DNA of 64,000 nucleotides from Arthrobacter sp. SLBN-100 (GTDB taxonomy: Bacteria > Actinomycetota > Actinomycetes > Actinomycetales > Micrococcaceae): assembly GCF_006715305.1 (NCBI RefSeq), contig NZ_VFMY01000001.1:930001-994000 (forward strand). Direction: 5' to 3'. A program made the translations under genes and the position numbers. Positions 53,208-62,329 of the stretch are shown here, in pieces (position 1 is the stretch's first letter; each line of letters begins with the position of its first letter). The notes beneath the pieces were generated by a model. It worked only from the letters and a program-made list of their open reading frames with translations. It did no database searches and was not told the origin of the DNA.

Positions 53208-53659
53208 ATGTGGCAACACTCCTGCCCCTGACGTACCGCCACATCCGGCACCCATTGGGGCACATATTGTCAAAACCCGCAGGCGTTGACAGAAGTCAAG
53301 TGGATACCCCCAGGTTCGCACCGGCAGTGGGGTGCGGCAGCCCGTGGGGGCCGGCAGGATGTTCTAAAAACCCGTTGTTCTACGTGCCACAACCAGGTGC
53401 CGCCCAATGGAGTCGCGGGAGACTGCCTCGGTGGAACCGATGCCTGCCCTGCTCATCACTGGCGGTCTTGGAACAAGCCACCGGACCGGAGTCCGAATGT
53501 GGTTCGGCTTCCAGCCACGTTCATTCTCTCATACCCAAGGTAAATCCCGGCGGAAGCCGGGCGGGGCCGTTAGCCCGGCCCGGCATCCCTGGACGGCCCT
53601 TCCAGCGTCCGGCGTTACAATCAGGGCAAGGAGCACCGGATGAAAAGGACGCCATACCA
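53208..53659. other. Divergent gap between rne and the VKOR gene, likely long rne 5' UTR
   Basis: About 450 bp. rne genes often have long regulated 5' UTRs, which may fill most of it. TACAAT near 53613 is a plausible -10 for the VKOR gene. A CCCGGC-GGAA-GCCGGG hairpin lies near 53550. The frame of the VKOR gene is open to 53210, but the translation of that part is not family-like. Confidence 0.45.
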
Positions 53660-54343
53660 ATGCCCAGCATCTCCCCCCTCAGCGGCAGGCCTGCGCCGGA
53701 ACGGAGCCTGAACCAGGACAGCGGTCCGGCTGCCAGGACAGCAGGAACCGTTCCTCCCATGACCCGGAGCCGGCCCTTCGGCTGGCTGCTGGTGATCACG
53801 GGCGCCATCGGCTGGCTCGCCTCCGGAACCCTGGTCCTGGAAAAACTCGAGGTCCTCAAGGATCCGAACCACACCACCGTATGCGATGTGAACCCGTGGA
53901 TCTCGTGTGGGCAAGTGATGCAGACGTGGCAGAGCTCCCTGTTCGGCTTCCCCAACATGTTCATCGGAATCGTCGCTTTTGCCATCATCATCACCGTGGG
54001 CATGGCGCTGCTCGCCGGGGCAACCTTCGCCCGCTGGTACTGGCTGGGGCTGCAGGCAGGCGTCACCCTTGGATTCGCGTTCGTGGTGTGGCTCTGGTCC
54101 CAGGCCCTGTACTCGATCCACATCCTTTGCCCGTTCTGCATGATCGTGTGGGCAGCCATGATTCCACTCTTCGTCTGGATGACCATCCGGAACATCACTG
54201 CCGGCGTCATCCCGGTGCCGGCAAACGCTGCCCGCGTCCTGGGTGACTCCGGCTGGATCATCACCGCTCTGCTCTACGTGGCCGTGATCGCCACCATCTT
54301 CTTTGCCTTCATCCAGGTTTTCGCGGGAACCTCCGGTTTCTAG
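53660..54343 (+). CDS. Vitamin K epoxide reductase family membrane protein
   Basis: 227 residues from the ATG at 53660. Four to five membrane helices; Cys75 and Cys83 in CDVNPWISCGQ and the redox CPFC (Cys157/Cys160) in SIHILCPFCMIVW are the four cysteines of bacterial VKOR. It reoxidises DsbA-like proteins via menaquinone to support disulfide formation outside the cell. No fused thioredoxin domain. Alone on its strand and ended by a strong terminator. Confidence 0.92.
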   Translation: MPSISPLSGRPAPERSLNQDSGPAARTAGTVPPMTRSRPFGWLLVITGAIGWLASGTLVLEKLEVLKDPNHTTVCDVNPWISCGQVMQTWQSSLFGFPNMFIGIVAFAIIITVGMALLAGATFARWYWLGLQAGVTLGFAFVVWLWSQALYSIHILCPFCMIVWAAMIPLFVWMTIRNITAGVIPVPANAARVLGDSGWIITALLYVAVIATIFFAFIQVFAGTSGF

Positions 54344-54362
54344 CCTTCGGCGCTTCCGCGCA

Positions 54363-54410
54363 AACGCAGCGGCCCCCGGTTCCGTGGAACCGGGGGCCGC
54401 TGCGTTTTTT
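54363..54410 (+). terminator. Rho-independent terminator after the VKOR gene
   Basis: A 21-bp stem (54363-54383 with 54386-54406) of the GCGGCCCCCGG type ends in GTTTTTT on the plus strand. It lies 20 bp after the VKOR stop and 10 bp before the end of convergent ndk, so it may serve both. Confidence 0.92.
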
Positions 54411-54420
54411 CCTTGGACCG

Positions 54421-54840
54421 TCAGCCCTCGAACCAGATCTTGATCTCACGCTCGGCAGAATAGGTGGAGTCGGAGCCGTGCACCAGGTTCTGCTGGACCT
54501 TCAGGCCCCAGTCGCGGCCGAAGTCGCCGCGGATAGTGCCGGGGGCTGCCGTGGTGGGGTCGGTGGTGCCGGCCAGCGAACGGAAGCCTTCGATGACGCG
54601 ATCGCCTTCGAAGATCGCTGCCACCACAGGGCCTGAGAGCATGAATTCCACCAGGGGCTCGTAGAAGGGCTTGCCCACGTGCTCCTCGTAGTGCTGCTCC
54701 AGCAGTTCGCGCGTGGCGTCCACCTTCTTCAATTCAGCCAAGGCGTAGCCTTTGGCTTCGATCCGGGCCAGGATGGCGCCGGTAAGGTTGCGGGCGACGC
54801 CGTCGGGCTTGATCAGGACGAGGGTGCGCTCAGTAGTCAC
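54421..54840 (-). CDS. ndk: Nucleoside diphosphate kinase
   Basis: 139 residues from a GTG at 54840 ([17 protein letters not shown]) preceded by GGAG. It transfers phosphate from ATP to other NDPs via the active-site His in [19 protein letters not shown] is the family end signature. The frame is open to 54954 but the extra part overlaps the DUF4233 gene. Last gene of ileS-folC-DUF4233-ndk. Confidence 0.97.
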   Translation of the reverse strand: MTTERTLVLIKPDGVARNLTGAILARIEAKGYALAELKKVDATRELLEQHYEEHVGKPFYEPLVEFMLSGPVVAAIFEGDRVIEGFRSLAGTTDPTTAAPGTIRGDFGRDWGLKVQQNLVHGSDSTYSAEREIKIWFEG

Positions 54841-54893
54841 AACTGCTCCAATGCGTTGGTGGGGTTTCGGGGACAAGTCTACGGGGACTTTGT

Positions 54894-55361
54894 TTACGGG
54901 GACTGGGGCTGCTGGCCGGGCCCGGCGGCCTGGTCCGGATGGGCTGCTTCCCATTCGGCCTGTTCGCGGGCCCGCTGGCCGGCTTCACGGTCCAGCCGGA
55001 TGCCCGTGCGGATCCCGTACCACCACGCCAGGGCGAACAGTGCTCCCACCAGGAACATGGCCGGCTCGAAGATGCCGGTGAGGATCAGAACGAGCTGCAG
55101 GATCCAGCCGAGTCCAACACCCCAGGCCTTGGTGAGGAAGGCGCACGCCACGATCATCACCACGCTCAGGCCGATACCCACGCCCAGGATCAGCGCCGGC
55201 GGAAATTCCCCGCGGCGCAGCCCGAACACCGCCAGGGTGGCGAAAAACATCACGAAAGCTTCCAGCAGCAGCACGGTGGAGGCGAACATGACCTTGGTGG
55301 AGCGGCGCTTCTTGGGCATGCCCGGCCGCCACTCGCGCTGGGCCTTGGTCAGCTTGGCCAC
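54894..55361 (-). CDS. DUF4233 membrane protein
   Basis: 155 residues with four membrane helices in pairs ([80 protein letters not shown]) and a Gln/Pro tail. DUF4233 is an actinobacterial family usually encoded between folC and ndk, as here. Its function is unknown. It starts 3 bp after the folC stop. Confidence 0.85.
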   Translation of the reverse strand: MAKLTKAQREWRPGMPKKRRSTKVMFASTVLLLEAFVMFFATLAVFGLRRGEFPPALILGVGIGLSVVMIVACAFLTKAWGVGLGWILQLVLILTGIFEPAMFLVGALFALAWWYGIRTGIRLDREAGQRAREQAEWEAAHPDQAAGPGQQPQSP

Positions 55362-55364
55362 GGC

Positions 55365-56723
55365 CTACGCCTCCGTCTTTCCGAGCAGGATCCGCGCTTC
55401 GGCCACCAGGGTGATGGAGCCGGTCACCAGCACGCCGCCGGAAAGGTCGTCGTTGGCTTCGGCCCGTTCGACAGCCCACTCCAGGGCGTCGTCGAGCTTT
55501 TCCTCTACGTGCACATTGTCCTCACCGAAGCCAAGGTCAATGGCCAGCTCGGCCAGTTCGGCGGCCGGGACGGCCCGCGGCGAATTCGACTGGGTGAAGC
55601 AGTACTCCTCTGCCACGCCGCCGAAGGATTCCTTGAGCTGGCGAAGGATTTCCTCGGCGTCTTTTTCCTTGAGGATTCCCACCACCGGCACCAGCCTGGT
55701 GAAGGTGAACGCTTCCTGAAGGGCGGCTGCCGACACCTTGACGCCGTCGGGGTTGTGGGCGGCGTCCACCACAATGGTCGGTGCCGTGCGGACCACTTCG
55801 AGACGGCCCGGGGAGGTGACGGCGGCAAATCCTTCCTGCAGCACGTCGAAGCCGAGTTCCTTTTCACCGCCGAAGAAGGCTTCCAGGGCTGCCACCGCTA
55901 CGGCGGCGTTCTGTGCCTGGTGGGCTCCGTGCAGCGGCACCAGGAGGTCGGGGTAGCGGCCGGCGATGCCCTGGATGGTGACCATCTGTCCGCCCACGGC
56001 CACGGTCCGGGACTCGACGCCGAACTCCACGCCCTCGAATTTGAAGGGAACGCCAACGTCCTTGGCTTTGTCGAGCAGGACCTGCGCCGCGTCAAGGGGC
56101 TGGGCGGCGCTGATGAGGTAACCGCCGGGCTTGATGATCCCGGCCTTTTCGTGGGCAATGTCTTCGGTGGTGTCGCCCAGCAGGTCCGTGTGATCCAGCG
56201 AAATGGGCGTGACCACCGAAACCTGCCCGTCCCCCACGTTCGTGGCATCCGTGATGCCGCCGAGTCCTACCTCGATGACCGCCACGTTCACGGGCTGGTC
56301 GGCGAAGATGGCGAAGCCCAGGATGGTGAGGCATTCGAAGTAGGTGAGGCGGGGCTGCCCCTCAGCCTCCAGTTCCGAGTCCACAATCTGCAGGTAGGGA
56401 CGGATCTCGTCCCAGATCCGGACGAAGGTTTCATCCGGTACGGGCTGCCCGTCGATGCTGATCCGTTCTGTGACCTTGGACAGGTGCGGGCTGGTGTACC
56501 GCCCGGTGCTGAGGCCGTGGGCCCGCAAAACCGATTCGATCATGCGCGCAGTGGAGGTCTTGCCGTTGGTCCCGGTCACGTGGATGATCGGGTACGCCTT
56601 GTTGGGCTCTCCCAGCACGTCCATGGCCCGGAACAGCGGGGCCAACCGCGGCTCCATCTTGTTCTCCGGCGCCCGGCCCAGCAGTTCGGCGTAGACGCTT
56701 TCTACGGAAAATTCGTCAGTCAT
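55365..56723 (-). CDS. folC: Folylpolyglutamate / dihydrofolate synthase
   Basis: 452 residues. Mur-ligase-like fold with HVTGTNGKTSTARMIESVL (P-loop), GRYTSPHLSKVTERISIDG, EVGLGGITDATN and VVDAAHNPDGVKV. It adds glutamate to folates; whether it also makes dihydrofolate from dihydropteroate cannot be told from sequence. It lies 3 bp after the ileS stop. Confidence 0.95.
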   Translation of the reverse strand: MTDEFSVESVYAELLGRAPENKMEPRLAPLFRAMDVLGEPNKAYPIIHVTGTNGKTSTARMIESVLRAHGLSTGRYTSPHLSKVTERISIDGQPVPDETFVRIWDEIRPYLQIVDSELEAEGQPRLTYFECLTILGFAIFADQPVNVAVIEVGLGGITDATNVGDGQVSVVTPISLDHTDLLGDTTEDIAHEKAGIIKPGGYLISAAQPLDAAQVLLDKAKDVGVPFKFEGVEFGVESRTVAVGGQMVTIQGIAGRYPDLLVPLHGAHQAQNAAVAVAALEAFFGGEKELGFDVLQEGFAAVTSPGRLEVVRTAPTIVVDAAHNPDGVKVSAAALQEAFTFTRLVPVVGILKEKDAEEILRQLKESFGGVAEEYCFTQSNSPRAVPAAELAELAIDLGFGEDNVHVEEKLDDALEWAVERAEANDDLSGGVLVTGSITLVAEARILLGKTEA

Positions 56724-56726
56724 GGA

Positions 56727-59700
56727 TTAGGCCTCTACTTTTTCGACGGTGACAGCCGGCTCGGCGAGGTCCGAGGGTTCTGCCGCGAGGTCCACGGTAA
56801 GGGTCTCGCCCTTCACCAGTTCCGCGTTGGCCAGCAGGGCGTCGACGACGTTCTGCCCGGCAGTCACGGAAGTCCTGATCCGGTCGCTGACATTCAGTCC
56901 GGCATCCTTGCGTGCCTGCTGGATGGAGCGGACCATGTCCCGGGCCAGGCCTTCAGCCTCCAACTCGGGGGTGACCTCAGTGTTGAGGACCACAAAACCG
57001 CCCCCGGGGAGGACTGCGACGGAAGCAGAACCGCCGTCGGACTCTGCTACCACCGTCTCCAGCGTGTACTCCTGGGGTTCCAGCTGGAGCCCGCCCGAAA
57101 CAACGACGCCGTCGACGCCATCGATTGTCTGGACCGACCAGTCACCGGACTTGGAGCCCTTGATGGCAGCCTGGACGTTCTTGCCCAGCCGCGGACCTGC
57201 AGCCCGGGCATTGACCACGAGCTTCTGCTGGATCCCGAACTCCTCCGGGGAGGCCGTGGCGGCGTCCAGGAGGCGGACCGAGCGGAGGTTGAGTTCATCC
57301 GCGACGACGGCGGCAAAGCCAGCCAGCGCATCGGCACCAGGTGCCACCACGGTCAGTTCCTGCAGCGGCAGGCGGACGCGCAGGTTTGCTGCCTTGCGCA
57401 GCGAGGAACCGGTGGAGCAGATCTGCTGCACCTTGTCCATGGCCTGGACCAGGTCCGGGTTCGCCGGGAACAGGCCCGCATCGGGCCAGTCAGCCAGGTG
57501 CACGGAGCGGCCACCGGTGAGGCCGCGCCAGATTTCCTCGGAAACCAGGGGCAGGAGGGAGGCCGCCACCCGGGTGACGGTTTCCAGCGCGGTGAACAGT
57601 GCGTCGAAAGCGTCGTGGTCCTCGTCAAAGAACCGCTGCCGGCTCCGGCGGACGTACCAGTTGGTGAGCATGTCAAGGTAGCTGCGCAGTTCGTCACAGG
57701 CACCGGAGATGTCGTAGGTATCCAGCTGCTCCGTCATGTTCCGGACCAGCTCGCCGGTGTTGGCCAGCAGGTACTGGTCCAGCGTGTCGGCGTAACCGTC
57801 GTAGCGCAGCCTGGCGTCATACCCCGAACCGCCGTTGGCGGCATTGGTGTAGAGCGTGAAGAAGCTGTACACGTTCCACAGCGGCAGGATGACCTGGCGG
57901 ACGCCGTCGCGGATTCCCTGCTCGGTGACCACCAGGTTGCCGCCGCGGAGGATGGGGCTGGACATCAGGAACCAGCGCATGGCGTCTGAGCCGTCACGGT
58001 CCAGCACCTCTGAAACGTCCGGGTAGTTGCGCAGGCTCTTGGACATCTTCTGCCCATCGGAGCCCAGCACGATGCCGTGGCTGATGACGTTCCGGAACGC
58101 CGGCCGGTCAAACAGTGCGGTGGAGAGGATGTGCAGCATGTAGAACCAGCCGCGCGTCTGGCCGATGTACTCCACGATGAAGTCCGCGGGGTTGTGGGTG
58201 TCGAACCAGGACTCGTTCTGGAAAGGGTAGTGCACTTGGCCGTAGGGCATGGAACCGGAGTCGAACCAGACGTCCAGCACGTCCTCCACTCGGCGCATCA
58301 CCGACTGGCCTTCTTCGGGGGTGCGGGGATCGTCCGGGTTTGGCCTGGTCAGTTCGTCGATGAAGGGGCGGTGCAGGTCAACCTGGCCGTCTTTGTCCAG
58401 GGGCAGGCGGCCGAAATCAGCTTCGATCTCGGCGAGTGAGCCGTACACGTCCGTGCGGGGGTACTCGGGGTCGGTGGACTGCCACACGGGGATGGGGCTG
58501 CCCCAGTACCGGTTGCGGCTGATGGACCAGTCGCGGGCGTTTTCCAGCCACTTGCCGAACTGGCCGTCCTTGACATTGCCCGGGATCCAGTTGATCTCCT
58601 GGTTCAGTTCGGACATCCGGTCCTTGAACTTGGTGACCTCCACGTACCAGGAGGACACGGCGCGGTAGATCAGCGGGTTGCGGCAGCGCCAGCAGTGCGG
58701 GTAGCTGTGCTCATAGCTGGCCTGCCGGACCAGTCGGCCCTGGGCGCGCAGCACCTGGGTGATGGGCTTGTTGGCCTCGAAGACCTGCAGGCCCACGATG
58801 TCGTGGAGGTCGCCGTGCTTGAACAGCGGGAGGAATTTGGCACCCTCGTCAACGGAGAGGATCACCGGGATGCCTGCTTCTTCACAGACTTTCTGGTCGT
58901 CCTCGCCATAGGCCGGAGCCTGGTGGACGATGCCGGTGCCGTCGGTGGTGGTGACGTAGTCGGCCACCAGGATCCGCCAGGCATTTTCCATCCCGTATTT
59001 TTCGTTGTCGCTGAAGTCCTGCCACAGCGGCTGGTAGCCAAGGCCGTCCAGCTCAGCACCCGTGTGCGTGGAAACTACGGCGGCCTGCGCTGCCTTGAAG
59101 TCGTCGTACCCGAGGTCCTTGGCGTAGCTCGCCAGCAGGTCGGCTGCGAGCAGGAAACTGCCGCTGACCGGCGCGTCCGCGGAGGCAGCCTTGATGCCGT
59201 TCGGGCCAACCGGCAGCACGGCGTAGGTGATGGAAGGCCCGACGGCGAGCGCGGCGTTGGTGGGCAGGGTCCAGGGCGTGGTGGTCCAGGCGAGGGCCTG
59301 GACGCCGGCCAACTGCCGGGAGAGTTCGGACTCGCCGGCGAGGAGGGGGAACGTCACCGTGACGGTCTGGTCCTGGCGGTTCTTGTAGACGTCGTCGTCC
59401 ATGCGCAGCTCATGGTTGGACAGCGGCGTTTCGTCTTTCCAGCAGTAGGGCAGGACGCGGTAGCCGTTGTAGGTCAGGCCCTTTTCATGGAGCTGCTTGA
59501 AGGCCCAGAGGACGGACTCCATGTATTCGACGTTGAGGGTCTTGTAGTCGTTGTCGAAGTCCACCCAGCGTGCCTGGCGGGTGACGTAGCTGCGCCATTC
59601 GTCGGCGTACTTCATCACGGAGGCGCGGCAGGCGTCGTTGAACTTGTCGATGCCCATGGCCTCGATCTGCGTCTTGTCCGTCATGCCGAGCTGCTTCATG

Positions 59701-60062
59701 GCTTCCAGCTCTGCCGGCAGGCCGTGGGTGTCCCAGCCGAAGCGGCGCTCCACGCGCTTGCCGCGCTGGGTCTGGTACCGGCCCACGAGGTCCTTGGCGT
59801 ACCCGGTCAAAAGGTGGCCGTAGTGCGGCAGGCCGTTGGCGAACGGCGGGCCGTCGTAGAAAACGAATTCGTTGCTGCCGGGTTCACCGCCGGGGGCGTC
59901 CGGGCTGCGCTGGTCGATGCTGGCCTGGAAGGTGCCGTCCTGGTCCCAGTACTTAAGGATGCGCTCTTCGATTTCCGGGAACTTCACGGAAGCGGACACG
60001 CCTGTGCTGTGGCTGGAAGAGGTGCCACTGGCGGAGGCTGAGGCCTTGGGGTAATACGTCAT
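56727..60062 (-). CDS. ileS: Isoleucyl-tRNA synthetase (long, eukaryote-like type)
   Basis: 1111 residues from the ATG at 60062 ([13 protein letters not shown]), which has an AGGA site at 8-base spacing; another ATG three codons upstream overlaps that site. Class I motifs: [14 protein letters not shown] (HIGH variant HYGH) and [11 protein letters not shown] (KMSKS). The editing domain and a long C-terminal anticodon-binding part ([13 protein letters not shown]) are present. The length and C-terminus match the eukaryote-like IleS type often resistant to mupirocin. Expression is under the T-box leader upstream. Confidence 0.96.
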   Translation of the reverse strand: MTYYPKASASASGTSSSHSTGVSASVKFPEIEERILKYWDQDGTFQASIDQRSPDAPGGEPGSNEFVFYDGPPFANGLPHYGHLLTGYAKDLVGRYQTQRGKRVERRFGWDTHGLPAELEAMKQLGMTDKTQIEAMGIDKFNDACRASVMKYADEWRSYVTRQARWVDFDNDYKTLNVEYMESVLWAFKQLHEKGLTYNGYRVLPYCWKDETPLSNHELRMDDDVYKNRQDQTVTVTFPLLAGESELSRQLAGVQALAWTTTPWTLPTNAALAVGPSITYAVLPVGPNGIKAASADAPVSGSFLLAADLLASYAKDLGYDDFKAAQAAVVSTHTGAELDGLGYQPLWQDFSDNEKYGMENAWRILVADYVTTTDGTGIVHQAPAYGEDDQKVCEEAGIPVILSVDEGAKFLPLFKHGDLHDIVGLQVFEANKPITQVLRAQGRLVRQASYEHSYPHCWRCRNPLIYRAVSSWYVEVTKFKDRMSELNQEINWIPGNVKDGQFGKWLENARDWSISRNRYWGSPIPVWQSTDPEYPRTDVYGSLAEIEADFGRLPLDKDGQVDLHRPFIDELTRPNPDDPRTPEEGQSVMRRVEDVLDVWFDSGSMPYGQVHYPFQNESWFDTHNPADFIVEYIGQTRGWFYMLHILSTALFDRPAFRNVISHGIVLGSDGQKMSKSLRNYPDVSEVLDRDGSDAMRWFLMSSPILRGGNLVVTEQGIRDGVRQVILPLWNVYSFFTLYTNAANGGSGYDARLRYDGYADTLDQYLLANTGELVRNMTEQLDTYDISGACDELRSYLDMLTNWYVRRSRQRFFDEDHDAFDALFTALETVTRVAASLLPLVSEEIWRGLTGGRSVHLADWPDAGLFPANPDLVQAMDKVQQICSTGSSLRKAANLRVRLPLQELTVVAPGADALAGFAAVVADELNLRSVRLLDAATASPEEFGIQQKLVVNARAAGPRLGKNVQAAIKGSKSGDWSVQTIDGVDGVVVSGGLQLEPQEYTLETVVAESDGGSASVAVLPGGGFVVLNTEVTPELEAEGLARDMVRSIQQARKDAGLNVSDRIRTSVTAGQNVVDALLANAELVKGETLTVDLAAEPSDLAEPAVTVEKVEA

Positions 60063-60111
60063 TCTCGACATCCTGGGTTGAGCTTGGCGAACTGCCGGCT
60101 TGCGCCTTCGT

Positions 60112-60345
60112 TCCGTTCAGGATGCGAGGACGGCTGCCGTTTTGTCCTCCCGGACGCCACGCCCACCGCGGTACCACCTCACTTACCGGCGCTGCCGGCT
60201 CCCTGGGGAACCGCCCTGCTCCGGCCGCTCATTGACTGCTGTGACGGGCTTACCCGTCCGGTTCTACTGACGCTGCCCGCCGTTGTGACGGGGCTGGCGT
60301 GTTCTTCCGGAAGCTCACCGGTGATAGCCGGGTCATAGCCGGTTT
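60112..60345 (-). promoter_or_regulatory. ileS T-box leader, ultra-short Stem I, translational type
   Basis: On the minus strand the specifier codon ATC (Ile) lies at 60325-60323 in the context CTATCACCGGTGAG, which resembles known actinobacterial ileS Stem I. The T-box sequence GAGGTGGTACCGCGG covers 60180-60166 with the UGG that pairs with the tRNA end. A GAGGAC/GTCCTC hairpin (60126-60149) lies after it, before the ribosome site at about 60070. No U-run is visible, so uncharged tRNA-Ile should free the ribosome site instead of stopping termination. Confidence 0.93.
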
Positions 60346-60421
60346 CAAGTCTACTATTCACCGGCCAACGTTTTCCATTCAGTACTGCCATCACCGGCCA
60401 ACGGTGCCTAGAATCGGAGCC

Positions 60422-61456
60422 ATGATTGCTGCCTGCGGCCGGCGCGGGGTTGGCGGTGAAAAACCCCGCAAACGCGCAACCCGTACGGCCCTGGCCTTTC
60501 GCTGGTTGGCTGCCGGGGCGGCGGCACCCGCGGCGGCAACATCCTTCCTTCGTGCCACATCCGCCGACTGGCCGGTCCAGGCCGTGCAGCTGCTGTCCTT
60601 CGTACCTTGGTTCACGGTTCCGGCCACTGCCGCCTTCCTGCTGGCCCTGCCGGCGCGCAGCAGGCCGCTGCAACTGCTGACTGCGGCGCTGCTCGCGGTG
60701 CACGTTGCGTGGCTCCTCCCGGTAACCGCCAGCCCCGCGGCGGCGCACCCCGGTGGGCAGAAGGTTCAGCTAAGGGCAATGAGCCTTAATGCGGAGCTGG
60801 GCGGGGCAGAAGCGGACGACATCGTCAAGCTGGTCCGGGAGCAGGGGATAGAGCTGCTGGCCCTCGAAGAATACACCGCGGCTTTGGGGGACAGGCTCGC
60901 CGCGGCGGGGCTCTTGTCCCTGCTCCCCCACCATGTATCGCATCCACGCGATGGCGCCGGGGGCGCAGCCGTGTATTCCTCCTTCCAGTTGCGCGATGCC
61001 GGCGCTATACGTGGCACTGGGTTCAGCATGCCGGTTGTGGATCTGGACTTGGGTGCCGGAAATGGGGCGGCCCTGCGGGTGGTGGCTGTGCATTGCCTGG
61101 CTCCGGTGGGTGACGGCCTGGTCCGCTGGCGGAGCGACCTTGCCGCCTTGGCCCGGACCGGCACCGGATCCGGGCCGCTGCTGCTGGCCGGCGACTTCAA
61201 CGCCACGCTCGACCACCACGAATTCCGGGCGCTGCTGGCGGGGACCGGAGAAGGACGCAAACTGGTGGACGTGGCGGCCTCCCTCGGGAACAGGTTGATC
61301 CCCACCTGGCCTATGGGCGGCTACCACCTTCCCGGCATAACACTGGACCATCTGGTCACGAGCCAGGACGTCCGGGGCGCCGACTACTCAGTCCATCGGG
61401 TGCCGGGCACGGACCACGCAGCGGTGCTGGCCACCTTGGCCATCCCGGCAGGCTAG
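60422..61456 (+). CDS. Membrane-anchored endonuclease/exonuclease/phosphatase family protein
   Basis: 344 residues from the ATG at 60422. Three N-terminal membrane helices (about 25-115), then an EEP domain: MSLNAELGGAEADDIVKLV, the metal-binding Glu in LLALEEYT, AGDFNATLDHHEF, and GITLDHLVTS with DHAAVLATL at the end. The domain probably faces outside. EEP enzymes cleave phosphodiester bonds in nucleic acids or lipids; the substrate is unknown. Its stop overlaps the convergent SDR stop by four bases. Confidence 0.82.
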   Translation: MIAACGRRGVGGEKPRKRATRTALAFRWLAAGAAAPAAATSFLRATSADWPVQAVQLLSFVPWFTVPATAAFLLALPARSRPLQLLTAALLAVHVAWLLPVTASPAAAHPGGQKVQLRAMSLNAELGGAEADDIVKLVREQGIELLALEEYTAALGDRLAAAGLLSLLPHHVSHPRDGAGGAAVYSSFQLRDAGAIRGTGFSMPVVDLDLGAGNGAALRVVAVHCLAPVGDGLVRWRSDLAALARTGTGSGPLLLAGDFNATLDHHEFRALLAGTGEGRKLVDVAASLGNRLIPTWPMGGYHLPGITLDHLVTSQDVRGADYSVHRVPGTDHAAVLATLAIPAG

Positions 61457-62211
61457 CCCTTGCGGATCAGTTTGTGATTGGCGGCCTGCGCCACCGGCCG
61501 GATCACGATCTGGTCCAGATTGACGTGGTGGGGGGCAGTTACGGCGTACCTGACCACGTCTGCCACGTCTGCGGCGGTGAGCGGCTTATCCACTCCCTGG
61601 TACACCTTTTGTGCGGCCTGCGGGTCACCGAGCCGGTTCAGTGCGAATTCCTCCGTGTAGACCAGCCCGGGGGCCACTTCGATGACCCGGAGGTTGTTTT
61701 CCGCTTCCTCCAGCCGCAGCGCCCCCGTCATCGCATGCTGGGCGAACTTGGCAGCGTTGTAGCCGCCCCCGCCTTCGTAGGCAGCCAGGCCGGCCGTGGA
61801 GGTCAGGTTCAGGACGGTCCCTTCGCCGTTGGCGCGGAGCATGGGCAGGAACGCCCGGATGAGCTTCATGGTGCCCAGCACGTTGACCCGGTACATCCAC
61901 TCCCAGTCCTCGGTGCTGGCCTCGCCCACGGTATCGGCGCCCCGGGCGCCGCCGGCGATGTTGATCAGCGTGTCTATACCCCCAGCTTCCGTCACCCGGG
62001 CAAGGAGCCGGGACACGTCGTCGTCCGCGGAAATATCGGCAGTAATTGCGACGGCGCCGGTCTCGGCTTCCAGGGCGGCGAGCCGCTCCGCGCGGCGGGC
62101 CACGGCGAAGACCGTCCAGCCTTCCGCTGCCAGGGCGCGGACTGTCGCCTCACCGATTCCGCTGCTCGCGCCGGTCACCAAAGCTGCCTTTTTCTGCACG
62201 TCCGAAGTCAT
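61453..62211 (-). CDS. Short-chain dehydrogenase/reductase
   Basis: 252 residues. The NAD(P) motif is VTGASSGIGEATVRAL; the catalytic residues are Ser in NLTSTAG, Tyr and Lys in GGYNAAKF. The C-terminal region (DQIVIRPVAQAANHKLIRKG) is near the YdfG-type serine/3-hydroxy acid dehydrogenases. Arg after the first strand (VARRAERL) suggests NADPH. The substrate is unknown. It shares four bases with the convergent EEP gene and is divergent from valS. Confidence 0.88.
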   Translation of the reverse strand: MTSDVQKKAALVTGASSGIGEATVRALAAEGWTVFAVARRAERLAALEAETGAVAITADISADDDVSRLLARVTEAGGIDTLINIAGGARGADTVGEASTEDWEWMYRVNVLGTMKLIRAFLPMLRANGEGTVLNLTSTAGLAAYEGGGGYNAAKFAQHAMTGALRLEEAENNLRVIEVAPGLVYTEEFALNRLGDPQAAQKVYQGVDKPLTAADVADVVRYAVTAPHHVNLDQIVIRPVAQAANHKLIRKG

Positions 62212-62329
62212 GGGACCACCCTAACCTCAGCTGCCCGGAGATCACCGAGCGTGTTTCGCCGGGTGAAACGGGCGGCTGCGGACCTGCAGTTGGGCCGGGG
62301 GACGTTCGCGGCCATGAAACAATTGGCAG

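Noticed and set aside
54939..57989. 1016-codon plus-strand frame across folC and ileS
   Set aside because: Crosses three real genes in antisense; a high-GC artefact.
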